From assembly GCA_004297495.1 (NCBI GenBank), contig SCTL01000677.1, positions 1-8,908 on the forward strand: a stretch of DNA of 8,908 bases, given 5' to 3'. The stretch's first letter is position 1; the number at the start of each line of letters is the position of its first letter. Both the position numbers and the translations under genes were made by a program. This document shows, piece after piece, positions 1 to 5,860 of the stretch. The notes beneath the pieces are model-generated. The model had not been told where the DNA came from, made no database searches, and saw only the letters and a list, made by a program, of their open reading frames with translations. This DNA comes from Verrucomicrobiota bacterium (GTDB taxonomy: Bacteria > Verrucomicrobiota > Verrucomicrobiia > Limisphaerales > JADLHS01).

Positions 1-1
1 C

Positions 2-1429
2 GGCAGCGGCTTTTGTTTTGAAACGACTGCGGCTGATCCGACGGCCATTGACGAAAAGGTCTCCGCCGGAAGCGTGAATCAACAATGGGCGATTCTGTCA
101 CCAACCGCTCCCGCGTTTCCGACCGGCCTCAGCGCCGTAGCCGCAGGTTCAACCACGGCCAATTTAACTTGGAACGCTGTCACCGGCGCGACGACTTACA
201 ATGTGAAACGCTCCACGAACAGCGGCGGGGCTTACACGACCATCGCCACCGGCGTCACCATCACCAACTTCACCGACGCCACTTTGACGGTGGGCGTGAA
301 ATATTTTTACGTCGTCAGCGCGGTCGTGGGCGGCGTGGAAAGCGCCAACAGCGCGGAGGCGACCATGGCGCTGCCGTTCCCGTGGGTGGCGCAGGACGTG
401 GGTTCGGTGGGAGTGGCCGGCAACGCTGCGTTCACTTACAGCAACAATGTTTTTTCCCTGACCGGCAGCGGGTCGGACATCTGGAACACCGCCGACGCCT
501 TCCGCTTTGTCTATGTGCCCGTGACGGGCAACTGCACCGTCGTCGCGCGCGTGCTCTCCTTGCAATACGTTGATGTCTGGTCGAAGGCTGGCGTCATGAT
601 CCGCGAAAGTTTGAACGCGAATTCAGCCCACGCGTTCGTCGCAGTGACGCCCGGCAACGGCGTGGCGTGGCAGTATCGTTCGACCACCGGCGGCAACAGC
701 AGCAACAATAACACGACGGGTTTGAACGCACCGTATTGGGTGAGACTCGTTCGCAGCGGCAACACGTTCACTGGATACCGTTCCCCGGACGGCACCAACT
801 GGACGCAGATCGGCAGCACGACGATCAACATGGCGTCTGCAGTGTATGCCGGGTTAGCGCTGACCAGCCACAACAACTCGACGTCATGCACGGTCACGTT
901 TGACAACGTGACGGTCCCCAGTTGGCCGAGCGTGCCTGTGCCGTCCGCGCCAACCTGGATTTCTGCAACCATCGGAGACGGACGGGCGGTGTTGAACTGG
1001 GCGTCATCCGCCAACGCCACCGGTTACAACCTCAAACGCTCGTCCACGAATAGCGGGCCGTATACCGTGGTCGCGGCGAACACGAGCTTGACGACGTTCA
1101 CGAACATCGGCCTCGCCAACGGCACAGTGTACTACTACGTCGTCGCCGCGACGAATTCCGCCGGGGAGAGCGCCAACTCAACTCAGCTCAGCGTGCAACC
1201 GGTTTCCACCGTGCCGCCGACATTCAGCTACGGCGTGAGCGCGAATCATTTGCAACTCACCTGGCCGGCGGATCATCGCGGCTGGAGGCTCGAAGCGCAG
1301 ACGAACGCTTTGAGCACCGGGTTTGGCACAAATTGGTTCACGGTGCCCGGTTCGACCACGACGAACCTGATGTTCGTTCCGATTGACCCAAGCGATGGGA
1401 GCGTCTTCTTTCGGCTGGCTTATCCGTAA
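2..1429 (+). CDS. Secreted multidomain protein, 3' end (FN3 - DUF1349-like - FN3 - C-terminal module)
   Basis: The reading frame is open from base 2, so the 5' end lies outside the window; the GTG at 74 is an internal Val codon. About 475 residues are visible. The first ~30 end in NQQWAI, which resembles the QxW motif of a ricin-type lectin repeat (tentative). Next come an FN3 domain (about 110-375), a DUF1349/concanavalin-A-like sandwich (about 377-926, with AGVMIRES and YWVRLVRSGNTFTGYRSPDG), a second FN3 (about 941-1207; LNW, YNLKRS, YYYVVAA), and a final ~70-residue module (WPADHRGWRLEAQTN, FFRLAYP) that I recognise from Verrucomicrobial exoproteins. The composition is rich in Thr, Ser, Asn and Gly, as usual for extracellular proteins. 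An upstream catalytic domain, for example a polysaccharide-degrading one, is likely but not visible. It shows no link to the redox genes downstream. Confidence 0.9.
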   Translation, partial: GSGFCFETTAADPTAIDEKVSAGSVNQQWAILSPTAPAFPTGLSAVAAGSTTANLTWNAVTGATTYNVKRSTNSGGAYTTIATGVTITNFTDATLTVGVKYFYVVSAVVGGVESANSAEATMALPFPWVAQDVGSVGVAGNAAFTYSNNVFSLTGSGSDIWNTADAFRFVYVPVTGNCTVVARVLSLQYVDVWSKAGVMIRESLNANSAHAFVAVTPGNGVAWQYRSTTGGNSSNNNTTGLNAPYWVRLVRSGNTFTGYRSPDGTNWTQIGSTTINMASAVYAGLALTSHNNSTSCTVTFDNVTVPSWPSVPVPSAPTWISATIGDGRAVLNWASSANATGYNLKRSSTNSGPYTVVAANTSLTTFTNIGLANGTVYYYVVAATNSAGESANSTQLSVQPVSTVPPTFSYGVSANHLQLTWPADHRGWRLEAQTNALSTGFGTNWFTVPGSTTTNLMFVPIDPSDGSVFFRLAYP

Positions 1430-1863
1430 GCGTCCATGGCCACCGCAAACTTCGAGTGAATTTGATCCGAGGTGACAAGCCTGAGAGCGCATCCGCAAAA
1501 TTGTGCTTGCGAATATTTTGACGAAACAGATCGAAGGGGCGGAACGTTTCTGATCGCGAGCCCGGGAAAACCGAACACGCAAACCGGTCGCGCTCGCGCC
1601 ATGCGGTCGAACGCATTCGACGGACTCCGAAACTGGAAGCTCATGGAGATCTCCGGACTCCGTGGCGTCACAGGGTCAACAAGAAATCGCGCTGCCACTT
1701 GTTGCGCCGTGCCGATGTTTGCTATTACGAGGACACTACCACCGAAACCGACCAGTCTCACGCCGCGCACTCCGCAGTCAGACCATTTCAGTCGCTCCTG
1801 ATCGTGATCGCCTCCCAAGGGCGCAGGCCGACAAAACTTGGCCCGCTTTGTCCTGAAGATTCG

Positions 1864-2082
1864 TCAACCGTCAAAAGGTAGAAGCTTGATTCCGCGCCTC
1901 GCCGATTCCTCTCGCACGCACAGTTTGAAAACCACCTGCTGCGCGACGGCATTCAGGACATACGCCCTCCGAAGTTTGCACGCGGCCAAAACGATTTCGA
2001 CAAGCTGCAAACTATCGCAGCCCGACAGCGCCTCCTGTTCCGGCGCATTGAACGCTTGTTTTATTCCCCTCGCAATCTTCAT
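1864..2082 (-). CDS. Possible small hypothetical protein (72 aa)
   Basis: On the minus strand an ATG (complement of 2080-2082) opens a 72-codon frame ending at TGA (1864-1866). The product begins MKIARGIKQAFN and looks helical, with alternating hydrophobic and charged residues (SLQLVEIVLAACKLRRAYVL) and three Cys. Third-position GC is about 64%, nearer to real genes than other ORFs in this gap, and the opposite frame is the Ser/Thr/Arg-rich type expected of a shadow. Against it: there is no Shine-Dalgarno sequence, no recognisable family, and its start overlaps a candidate promoter for the divergent propeller gene. The frame also continues upstream without a stop. It could be chance. Confidence 0.25.
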   Translation of the reverse strand: MKIARGIKQAFNAPEQEALSGCDSLQLVEIVLAACKLRRAYVLNAVAQQVVFKLCVREESARRGIKLLPFDG

Positions 2083-2085
2083 AAT
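2056..2085 (+). promoter_or_regulatory. Candidate sigma70-type promoter for the propeller gene
   Basis: TTGTTT (2056-2061) and CATAAT (2080-2085) are separated by 18 bases. The -10 matches TATAAT at 5 of 6 positions; the -35 matches only its first three. They sit in the most AT-rich part of the gap, about 80 bases upstream of the ATG at 2165. This is a motif match only. Confidence 0.3.
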
Positions 2086-2164
2086 TTTACGAACAATACA
2101 AACGCAAACCAGCTTTGCGGCCGGTTGATTTTCCGCGAAACTCGCAGGGCAGAGATCACAGGGT

Positions 2165-3616
2165 ATGAAGTGGGAAAAATATGGCTTGAGGATTACGGCG
2201 GCAATTTTCGCGCTGGCACTTGGCACGCTCGCAGTCTGGGTCTGGCCGCGCGCCGACGGTTCCATCCGGCTTCGCCTTCCCGGCTCCGACGCCGCACCCT
2301 CGGGTGAGCGCAGCGCAGAAGATCCTGTGCGACTGGGCAAAGTGGTCACCGGCTCCGGCCAGCCCGCTCCCAAGCCCGGCTCGTGGACACAATTTCGCGG
2401 CCCGAATCGCGACGGAAAAACAACCGAACCCGCGGAAATTTCGCGTGATTGGAAAACCGCACCACCACGCGAACTCTGGTCGCTTGAGGTTGGCGAAGGT
2501 TACGCGGGCGCCGCTGTGCGTGACGGACGCGTCTATCTTCTCGACTACGACCGCGACGCGAAGCAAAGCGCACTCCGCTGCCTCTCACTCTCCGACGGAA
2601 AGGAAATTTGGCGCTTCAGTTATCCGCTCTCAATCAAACGCAATCACGGCATGACCCGCACCGTGCCCGTCGTCACAGAAAAATTTGTCGTCGCGCTCGA
2701 CTCGAAGTGTAACGTGTTCGCTCTCGACGCGGCAACCGGCGAATTGAAATGGAGCGTCAGCCTCGTCCGCGAATTCGGCGCGACTGTGCCCGAATGGTAC
2801 GCCGGCCAATGTCCGCTGGTGGATGGCGACAAAGTCATCCTCGCGCCCGGCGGCAAGAACGCGCTGCTGCTCGCGCTCGACCTCACCACCGGCAAACCGC
2901 TCTGGCAAACCCCGAACGCGCACGACTGGAAGATGACCCACTCCAGTATCATGCCGATGGATTTCGCCGGTCACCGCCTCTACGTCTATTGCGCGAGCAA
3001 AGGCGTCGTGGGTATTGACGCGCAAAACGGAGCGCTGCTTTGGGAAACGGCTGATTGGAAAATCAGCATTGCCACCGTGCCCTCGCCGCTGCCGTTGCCG
3101 GACGGAAAAATCCTTCTCACGGGTGGCTATGGCGCGGGCAGCTTGATGTTGCAACTGGGAACGAACGCGCCCATCTCCTCCCTCTCCCCATCCGATGGCG
3201 AGCGGGCCGGGGTGAGGGGCGCTTCGGCTCTCTCCGTCCGCACACTATTCAAACTCCCGCCCGAAGTTTTCGGCGCGACACAACACACCCCGATCTTCAA
3301 CGACGGCTATCTCTACGGCGTGCGCGCTGACGGTCGCTTCGTCTGCCTCGACCTGACTGGAAAAGTCGTTTGGATGAGCGACTCGGGCGAAACTTTTGGC
3401 CTCGGCTCATTTCTCATCGCGGGCGATTTGATTCTCGCGCTGAACGACTCGGGGAAACTCCGGTTGATCGAAGCCTCTCCGGCCCGATTCAACTTGCTCG
3501 CCGAAGCCCAACCGCTCACCAACCGCGAGTCGTGGGCGCCAATGGCGCTCGCCGCCAACCGACTGCTGCTGCGCGATCTCACGCGCCTGGTTTGCCTCGA
3601 TCTGTCAGCGAAATAG
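2165..3616 (+). CDS. Membrane-anchored PQQ-like beta-propeller protein
   Basis: 483 aa. Residues 8-27 form one hydrophobic helix after a short basic start (MKWEKYGLR), so the protein is either anchored with its propeller in the periplasm or carries an uncleaved signal. Residues 72-81 (GSWTQFRGPN) are the 'W..FRG' signature that opens many Planctomycete/Verrucomicrobial PQQ_2 (BamB-type) propellers. At least five blade motifs of the 'G..LW' type follow: GKEIW (145-149), GELKW (192-196), GKPLW (243-247), GALLW (289-293) and GKVVW (399-403). I see no vicinal Cys pair as in PQQ alcohol dehydrogenases and no CxxCH heme site, so PQQ is probably not bound and the domain may be a scaffold. Residues ~336-353 (PISSLSPSDGERAGVRGA) are encoded by a palindromic repeat and are probably an in-frame insertion between blades. 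The start at 2165 places the signal correctly; CAGGG lies just upstream, too close for an ideal ribosome site. A terminator follows, so it may be transcribed separately from the redox genes. Confidence 0.85.
   Translation: MKWEKYGLRITAAIFALALGTLAVWVWPRADGSIRLRLPGSDAAPSGERSAEDPVRLGKVVTGSGQPAPKPGSWTQFRGPNRDGKTTEPAEISRDWKTAPPRELWSLEVGEGYAGAAVRDGRVYLLDYDRDAKQSALRCLSLSDGKEIWRFSYPLSIKRNHGMTRTVPVVTEKFVVALDSKCNVFALDAATGELKWSVSLVREFGATVPEWYAGQCPLVDGDKVILAPGGKNALLLALDLTTGKPLWQTPNAHDWKMTHSSIMPMDFAGHRLYVYCASKGVVGIDAQNGALLWETADWKISIATVPSPLPLPDGKILLTGGYGAGSLMLQLGTNAPISSLSPSDGERAGVRGASALSVRTLFKLPPEVFGATQHTPIFNDGYLYGVRADGRFVCLDLTGKVVWMSDSGETFGLGSFLIAGDLILALNDSGKLRLIEASPARFNLLAEAQPLTNRESWAPMALAANRLLLRDLTRLVCLDLSAK
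3172..3222. repeat. Palindromic repeat (LSPSDGERAGVRG type) inside the propeller CDS
   Basis: CCCTCTCCCC (3180-3189) pairs with GGCGAGCGGG (3197-3206) at 8 of 10 positions around a short loop, followed by GGGGTGAGGGG. Its right half resembles the right arm of the perfect palindrome at 7302-7360, so the two belong to one superfamily; the left outer arm is missing or decayed here. It is read in frame with no stop and adds about 18 residues to the host protein. I recall the same peptide in unrelated predicted proteins of several phyla. Confidence 0.75.
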
Positions 3617-3722
3617 CTTCTTTTGGCGAGTCAAACGCCAGCCCGTCGGCAATAAACGGCCACTCTTTGCCAAGCAAAAGCGAGCCGCGTTCCGCCCGCC
3701 CGCCTAGCTTCAAGTGACAATC
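3617..3722. other. Short intergenic spacer
   Basis: It holds a small hairpin (TGGCG/CGCCA, about 3624-3640) and otherwise nothing I can name. No Shine-Dalgarno sequence precedes 3776 and I see no good promoter. Together with the terminator it makes the 159-base gap between the propeller and the redox genes. Confidence 0.4.
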
Positions 3723-3769
3723 AAAAAGCGCTCGGACCGAGGGTTGCGCGGTCGGAGCATTTTTGTTTT
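3723..3769 (+). terminator. Intrinsic terminator after the propeller gene, abutting the next start
   Basis: GCTCGGACCG (3730-3739) and CGGTCGGAGC (3749-3758) form a 10-bp stem with one mismatch and a 9-base loop, followed by ATTTTTGTTTTC. A run of A (3723-3727) precedes the stem, so it could also act on the minus strand. It lies 107 bases after the propeller stop and ends about 6 bases before the ATG at 3776. It either ends the propeller transcript or acts as a leader attenuator for the redox genes. Confidence 0.6.
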
Positions 3770-3775
3770 CGCGCC

Positions 3776-4096
3776 ATGAATGAAGCCGAACCGACCGGTC
3801 GCGAAAGCCGGCGAGATTTTCTGCGCGGCGGCGCACGTTACGCGTTGCTCGCGGGGCTCGGCGCGGTGTCGGCCACGCTCGTCAAACGCAGCGGCGGCAA
3901 ACTCTCCGGCCAGACCTGCATCAATCAAGGCTTTTGCTCCGGTTGCAAAGCATACGCCGGCTGCGGACTGCCCGCGGCGCTCTCGCGCAAACAAATCCAA
4001 TCTCGTAGCAGCCGACGTAAGTCGGCTCAAACTTCTGCCAAACAAAGTCAGAGCCTCCTCACGTCGGCTGCTACCAGTGAAAGGGAGGCAACATGA
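3776..4096 (+). CDS. Small Tat-exported four-cysteine protein
   Basis: 106 aa. Residues 11-36 are a twin-arginine signal (SRRDFLRGGAR, then a hydrophobic stretch ALLAGLGAVSATLV). The mature part is tiny and centres on four Cys at 48, 54, 57 and 63 (CX5CX2CX5C, within CINQGFCSGCKAYAGC), a spacing suited to one metal or iron-sulfur site but not that of HiPIP or classical ferredoxins. Tat export fits a protein that folds with its cofactor before export. Residues 77-100 (Ser, Arg, Lys, Gln-rich) are encoded by a 70-base hairpin repeat, so the original protein probably ended near residue 70-76. The stop TGA overlaps the ATG of the next gene (ATGA), which points to translational coupling. The signal closely resembles that of the polyferredoxin at 5287. 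The gene has no visible ribosome site. I do not recognise a named family. Confidence 0.75.
   Translation: MNEAEPTGRESRRDFLRGGARYALLAGLGAVSATLVKRSGGKLSGQTCINQGFCSGCKAYAGCGLPAALSRKQIQSRSSRRKSAQTSAKQSQSLLTSAATSEREAT
4005..4074. repeat. 70-base hairpin repeat forming the end of the four-Cys protein gene
   Basis: GTAGCAGCCGACGT (4005-4018) and ACGTCGGCTGCTAC (4061-4074) are perfect 14-bp inverted arms. The 42-base interior continues partial pairing (AAGTCGGCTC against GAGCCTCCTC, 7 of 10). I recall this class of GTAGCAGCCGACGT element as dispersed and intergenic in Verrucomicrobia. Here it contributes about 24 codons in frame and leaves the downstream ribosome site and ATGA overlap intact. Confidence 0.8.
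4082..4088 (+). promoter_or_regulatory. Ribosome binding site of the NHL propeller gene
   Basis: AGGGAGG lies 4 bases before the ATG at 4093, inside the last codons of the upstream gene and 8 bases after the hairpin repeat. It is the only strong Shine-Dalgarno sequence in the window and supports both the chosen start and coupled translation. Confidence 0.7.
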
Positions 4097-5106
4097 AGCG
4101 CGAATTCCAACTTTCCTCGCGCCGGGAATTCTTCGGTCAAGCAGCCGGCACGATGGCAATCCTCGGAGCCATTGCGTCACAGCGCGCAAGCGGCGCGGAA
4201 AGCCAATCGAAGAATCCTTTCGCCTACGACGTTTCGCATCTCCAGAAAACCGATCCAAAGCTCATCGCTTACGAGGAAAAGTCCCGCTGGAAAGCGCCGC
4301 ACGCCGAGGCCAAACGCATCGCCATCAGCGCGGACGACACGCTCTACGTATGCTCGGGCAATTACCTGACCGCACACGATTCGTCCGGCGCGAGTAAGCT
4401 GGAAATCGCCGCAACCGAGCCGACGCGTTGCTGCGCCGTCGCGAAGGACGGCACGATCTTCCTCGGCCTACGCGATCACGTCGAAGTCTTCTACGCGAAG
4501 GGCCAGCGCAAAGCCATCTGGGAATCGCCCGGCAAGAAACCGTGGCTGACGGGAATTGCCGTTGCGGAAAATGATGTGTTCGTCGCCGATGCCGGCAACC
4601 GAGTCATTCTGCGCTACGACAAATCAGGCAAGCTCGTTCGCCGCATTGGTGAGAAGGACAAGGAGCGCAACATTCCCGGCTTCATCATTCCGAGTCCTTT
4701 CTTCGACGTGGAGATTTCGCACGACGGCCTGCTCCGCGTGAACAATCCCGGCCGCCATCGCATGGAACTCTACACGTCGGACGGCGACTTCGAAGGCTCG
4801 TGGGGTGTGACTTCGATGGGCATCACTGGCTTCTGCGGCTGCTGCAATCCGATCAATTTCGCGCTACTGCCCGACGGCAAATACGTCACGTGTGAAAAAG
4901 GTCTGCCGCGCGTGAAAGTTTACAGCGCCACGGGCGAGTTCGAGTCCGTCGTCGCCGGCGTGGAAACCTTTTCCGAAAACGCCCGCGCGTGTGGGCCGTC
5001 GGATTGCACGGCTGGCGGACTCGATGCCGCCGTGGATTCACACGGTCGCATTTACATTTTGGACATCGTCACCGGTGACGTGCGCATGATGCAACGCAAA
5101 GCCTGA
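4093..5106 (+). CDS. Tat-exported NHL-like beta-propeller protein with cysteine cluster
   Basis: 337 aa. Residues 9-35 are a Tat signal (SRREFFGQAAGTMAILGAIAS, cleavage probably near ASGAES). From about residue 68 the protein is built of repeated strands of NHL/SMP-30 type: KRIAISADDTLYVCSGN, RCCAVAKDGTIFLG, GIAVAENDVFVADAGNRVIL, FFDVEISHDGLLRVNNPGRH, NFALLPDGKYVTCEKGLPRV and DAAVDSHGRIYILDIVTGDV, about six blades. It has nine Cys, all after the signal: 87, 113, 114, 248, 250, 251, 267, 300 and 305, including the motif FCGCCNP (247-253) and two others 5 apart near the end. That is many for a propeller and suggests a metal or iron-sulfur site, or disulfides. No CxxCH heme motif is present. Its position between a four-Cys Tat protein and a Tat polyferredoxin suggests it is the periplasmic catalytic or scaffold subunit of the redox module (inference). 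The start is supported by AGGGAGG and the ATGA overlap. Confidence 0.85.
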   Translation: MKREFQLSSRREFFGQAAGTMAILGAIASQRASGAESQSKNPFAYDVSHLQKTDPKLIAYEEKSRWKAPHAEAKRIAISADDTLYVCSGNYLTAHDSSGASKLEIAATEPTRCCAVAKDGTIFLGLRDHVEVFYAKGQRKAIWESPGKKPWLTGIAVAENDVFVADAGNRVILRYDKSGKLVRRIGEKDKERNIPGFIIPSPFFDVEISHDGLLRVNNPGRHRMELYTSDGDFEGSWGVTSMGITGFCGCCNPINFALLPDGKYVTCEKGLPRVKVYSATGEFESVVAGVETFSENARACGPSDCTAGGLDAAVDSHGRIYILDIVTGDVRMMQRKA

Positions 5107-5114
5107 AAATTCTT

Positions 5115-5275
5115 AACCACGGATGAACACGGATAGACACGGATGGGAAAGGAACGCGACTGTGTGCGAAGCACCAGTCGCAGCACACGGATTTGTCGAA
5201 CGCGCTGCGGCTGGGTCTGCGACCACAGCCGCGCTCCGCCTCCTCATCCGTGTCCATCCGTGCCCATCCGTGGTT
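5115..5275. repeat. Compound inverted repeat (period-10 ACACGGATG arms)
   Basis: Two 31-base arms (5115-5145 and 5245-5275) are inverted copies matching at 28 of 31 positions. Each arm is three tandem decamers close to ACACGGATGG. They enclose 99 bases holding a separate BIME-like pair (5151-5237). The element fills almost the entire 180-base gap between the NHL and polyferredoxin genes and ends 11 bases before the ATG at 5287, so no Shine-Dalgarno sequence or promoter is left there. Confidence 0.85.
5151..5237. repeat. BIME-like pair of inverted REP hairpins with compensatory changes
   Basis: Copy A (5151-5186) and copy B (complement of 5202-5237) align over 36 bases with 27 matches. Each folds as a 7-bp stem, a one-base bulge, a 4-bp stem and a 3-base loop: GCGACTG-T-GTGC-GAA-GCAC-CAGTCGC and GCGGCTG-T-GGTC-GCA-GACC-CAGCCGC. 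The stem differences are paired (A:T against G:C; TG/CA against GT/AC), so both folds are kept. The copies are in opposite orientation 15 bases apart, as in bacterial interspersed mosaic elements. REPs of this kind are usually moved by a RAYT (TnpA_REP) transposase, which is not in this window. Confidence 0.75.
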
Positions 5276-5286
5276 GATTCCAATTC

Positions 5287-5859
5287 ATGAATTTTAAGCC
5301 TGCCAACGAATCCACGACCCGCCGCACATTTTTGCGCAACGGCGCGCGACTCTTCGGGGTTGCGAGTCTCGCTGGTTTGGGCGGCGTGTTGGCCAGCCGC
5401 AGTCAGGCGCAGAATTGGGTCTGGCAAATTGATCCGCAGAAATGCGTCCGCTGTGGCAACTGCGCGACGAACTGCGTGCTGGAGCAATCCGCCGTGAAAT
5501 GCGTCCACGCGTTTGCGATGTGCGGCTATTGCAATCTCTGCACCGGCTACTTCGAGCCGGAGCCGAACGCACTGACCACCGCCGCCGAAAACCAACTTTG
5601 TCCCACCGCCGCCATCAAACGCACGTTCGTCGAAGACCCGTATTACGAATACACGATTGACGAAAAGCTCTGCATCGGCTGCGCGAAATGCGTCGAGGGC
5701 TGCAATCGTTTCGGCAACGGCTCGCTCTTCCTGCAAATCCGCCACGACCGCTGCGTGCATTGCAACGAATGCGCCATCGCCCGCACATGCCCTGGCGACG
5801 CCTTCCGCCGCGTGCCCGCAAGCCAGCCGTATCTGCTCAAGACCACCCACGCGCATTGA
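5287..5859 (+). CDS. Tat-exported polyferredoxin (NapG-like, four 4Fe-4S)
   Basis: 190 aa. A Tat signal (TRRTFLRNGARLFGVASLAG, residues 11-30; likely cleavage near SRSQAQN) is followed by 17 Cys: CX2CX2CX3C at 53-63, a single Cys72, CX2CX2C at 79-85, a distant Cys-Pro at 105-106, CX2CX2CX3C at 129-139 and CX2CX2CX5CP at 156-169. Sixteen would bind four [4Fe-4S] clusters, leaving one spare. Size, Tat export and cluster number resemble NapG, the periplasmic electron carrier that works with membrane NapH. The gene just downstream encodes a CX3CP membrane protein, which supports such a pair. The expected role is passing electrons between that membrane protein and a periplasmic partner. The product ends HAH*, with the TGA one base before the next ATG. 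No Shine-Dalgarno sequence is visible; the start is set by the Tat signal and follows the repeat closely. I give no symbol because a true napG neighbourhood is absent. Confidence 0.88.
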   Translation: MNFKPANESTTRRTFLRNGARLFGVASLAGLGGVLASRSQAQNWVWQIDPQKCVRCGNCATNCVLEQSAVKCVHAFAMCGYCNLCTGYFEPEPNALTTAAENQLCPTAAIKRTFVEDPYYEYTIDEKLCIGCAKCVEGCNRFGNGSLFLQIRHDRCVHCNECAIARTCPGDAFRRVPASQPYLLKTTHAH

Positions 5860-5860
5860 C

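Larger units (their letters stand above)
1430..2164. other. 735-base stretch without a convincing gene
   Basis: No recognisable protein family is encoded here on either strand. Several overlapping ORFs exist. The longest on the minus strand (1420-1818, 132 codons) would overlap the end of the FN3 gene by 10 bases and contains a readable segment (RPVCVFGFPGLAIRNVPPL), but its third-position GC is clearly lower than in the neighbouring genes and I cannot assign it. The stretch 1580-1700 has several short GGACTCCG/CTCCGG direct repeats. The last 120 bases are AT-richer and hold the promoter-like element upstream of the propeller gene. The region may be the remnant of an inserted sequence; this is inference. 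Confidence 0.5.

Noticed and set aside
511..1020. 169-codon minus-strand ORF inside the FN3 protein
   Set aside because: It is a shadow: the plus strand encodes clear FN3 and DUF1349-like domains throughout.
1430..2164. Transposase remnant
   Set aside because: No frame shows a transposase motif, and I found no terminal inverted repeats or target duplication.
2165..3616. PQQ-dependent dehydrogenase
   Set aside because: The fold is PQQ-like, but the length, the absence of a vicinal Cys pair and of a heme domain argue against a quinoprotein enzyme; I kept only 'PQQ-like propeller'.
3710..4258. 182-codon minus-strand ORF across the four-Cys gene
   Set aside because: It is Arg/Ala-rich with no motif, while the plus strand has two Tat signals, an ATGA overlap and a ribosome site in the same span.
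3780..4397. 205-codon plus-strand ORF overlapping the four-Cys and NHL genes
   Set aside because: It is an out-of-frame, Arg/Ser-rich shadow of both genes with no recognisable domain.
5740..5800. c-type heme site near CVHCNEC in the polyferredoxin
   Set aside because: CVHCN is not CxxCH; the four Cys fit an iron-sulfur cluster. I found no CxxCH in any of the proteins of the module.
5657..5860. A longer reading of the membrane protein starting at ATG 5657
   Set aside because: The extra 68 residues are Ala/Ser/Arg-rich, antagonistic to the well-supported polyferredoxin frame, and the ATG at 5861 follows that gene by one base.
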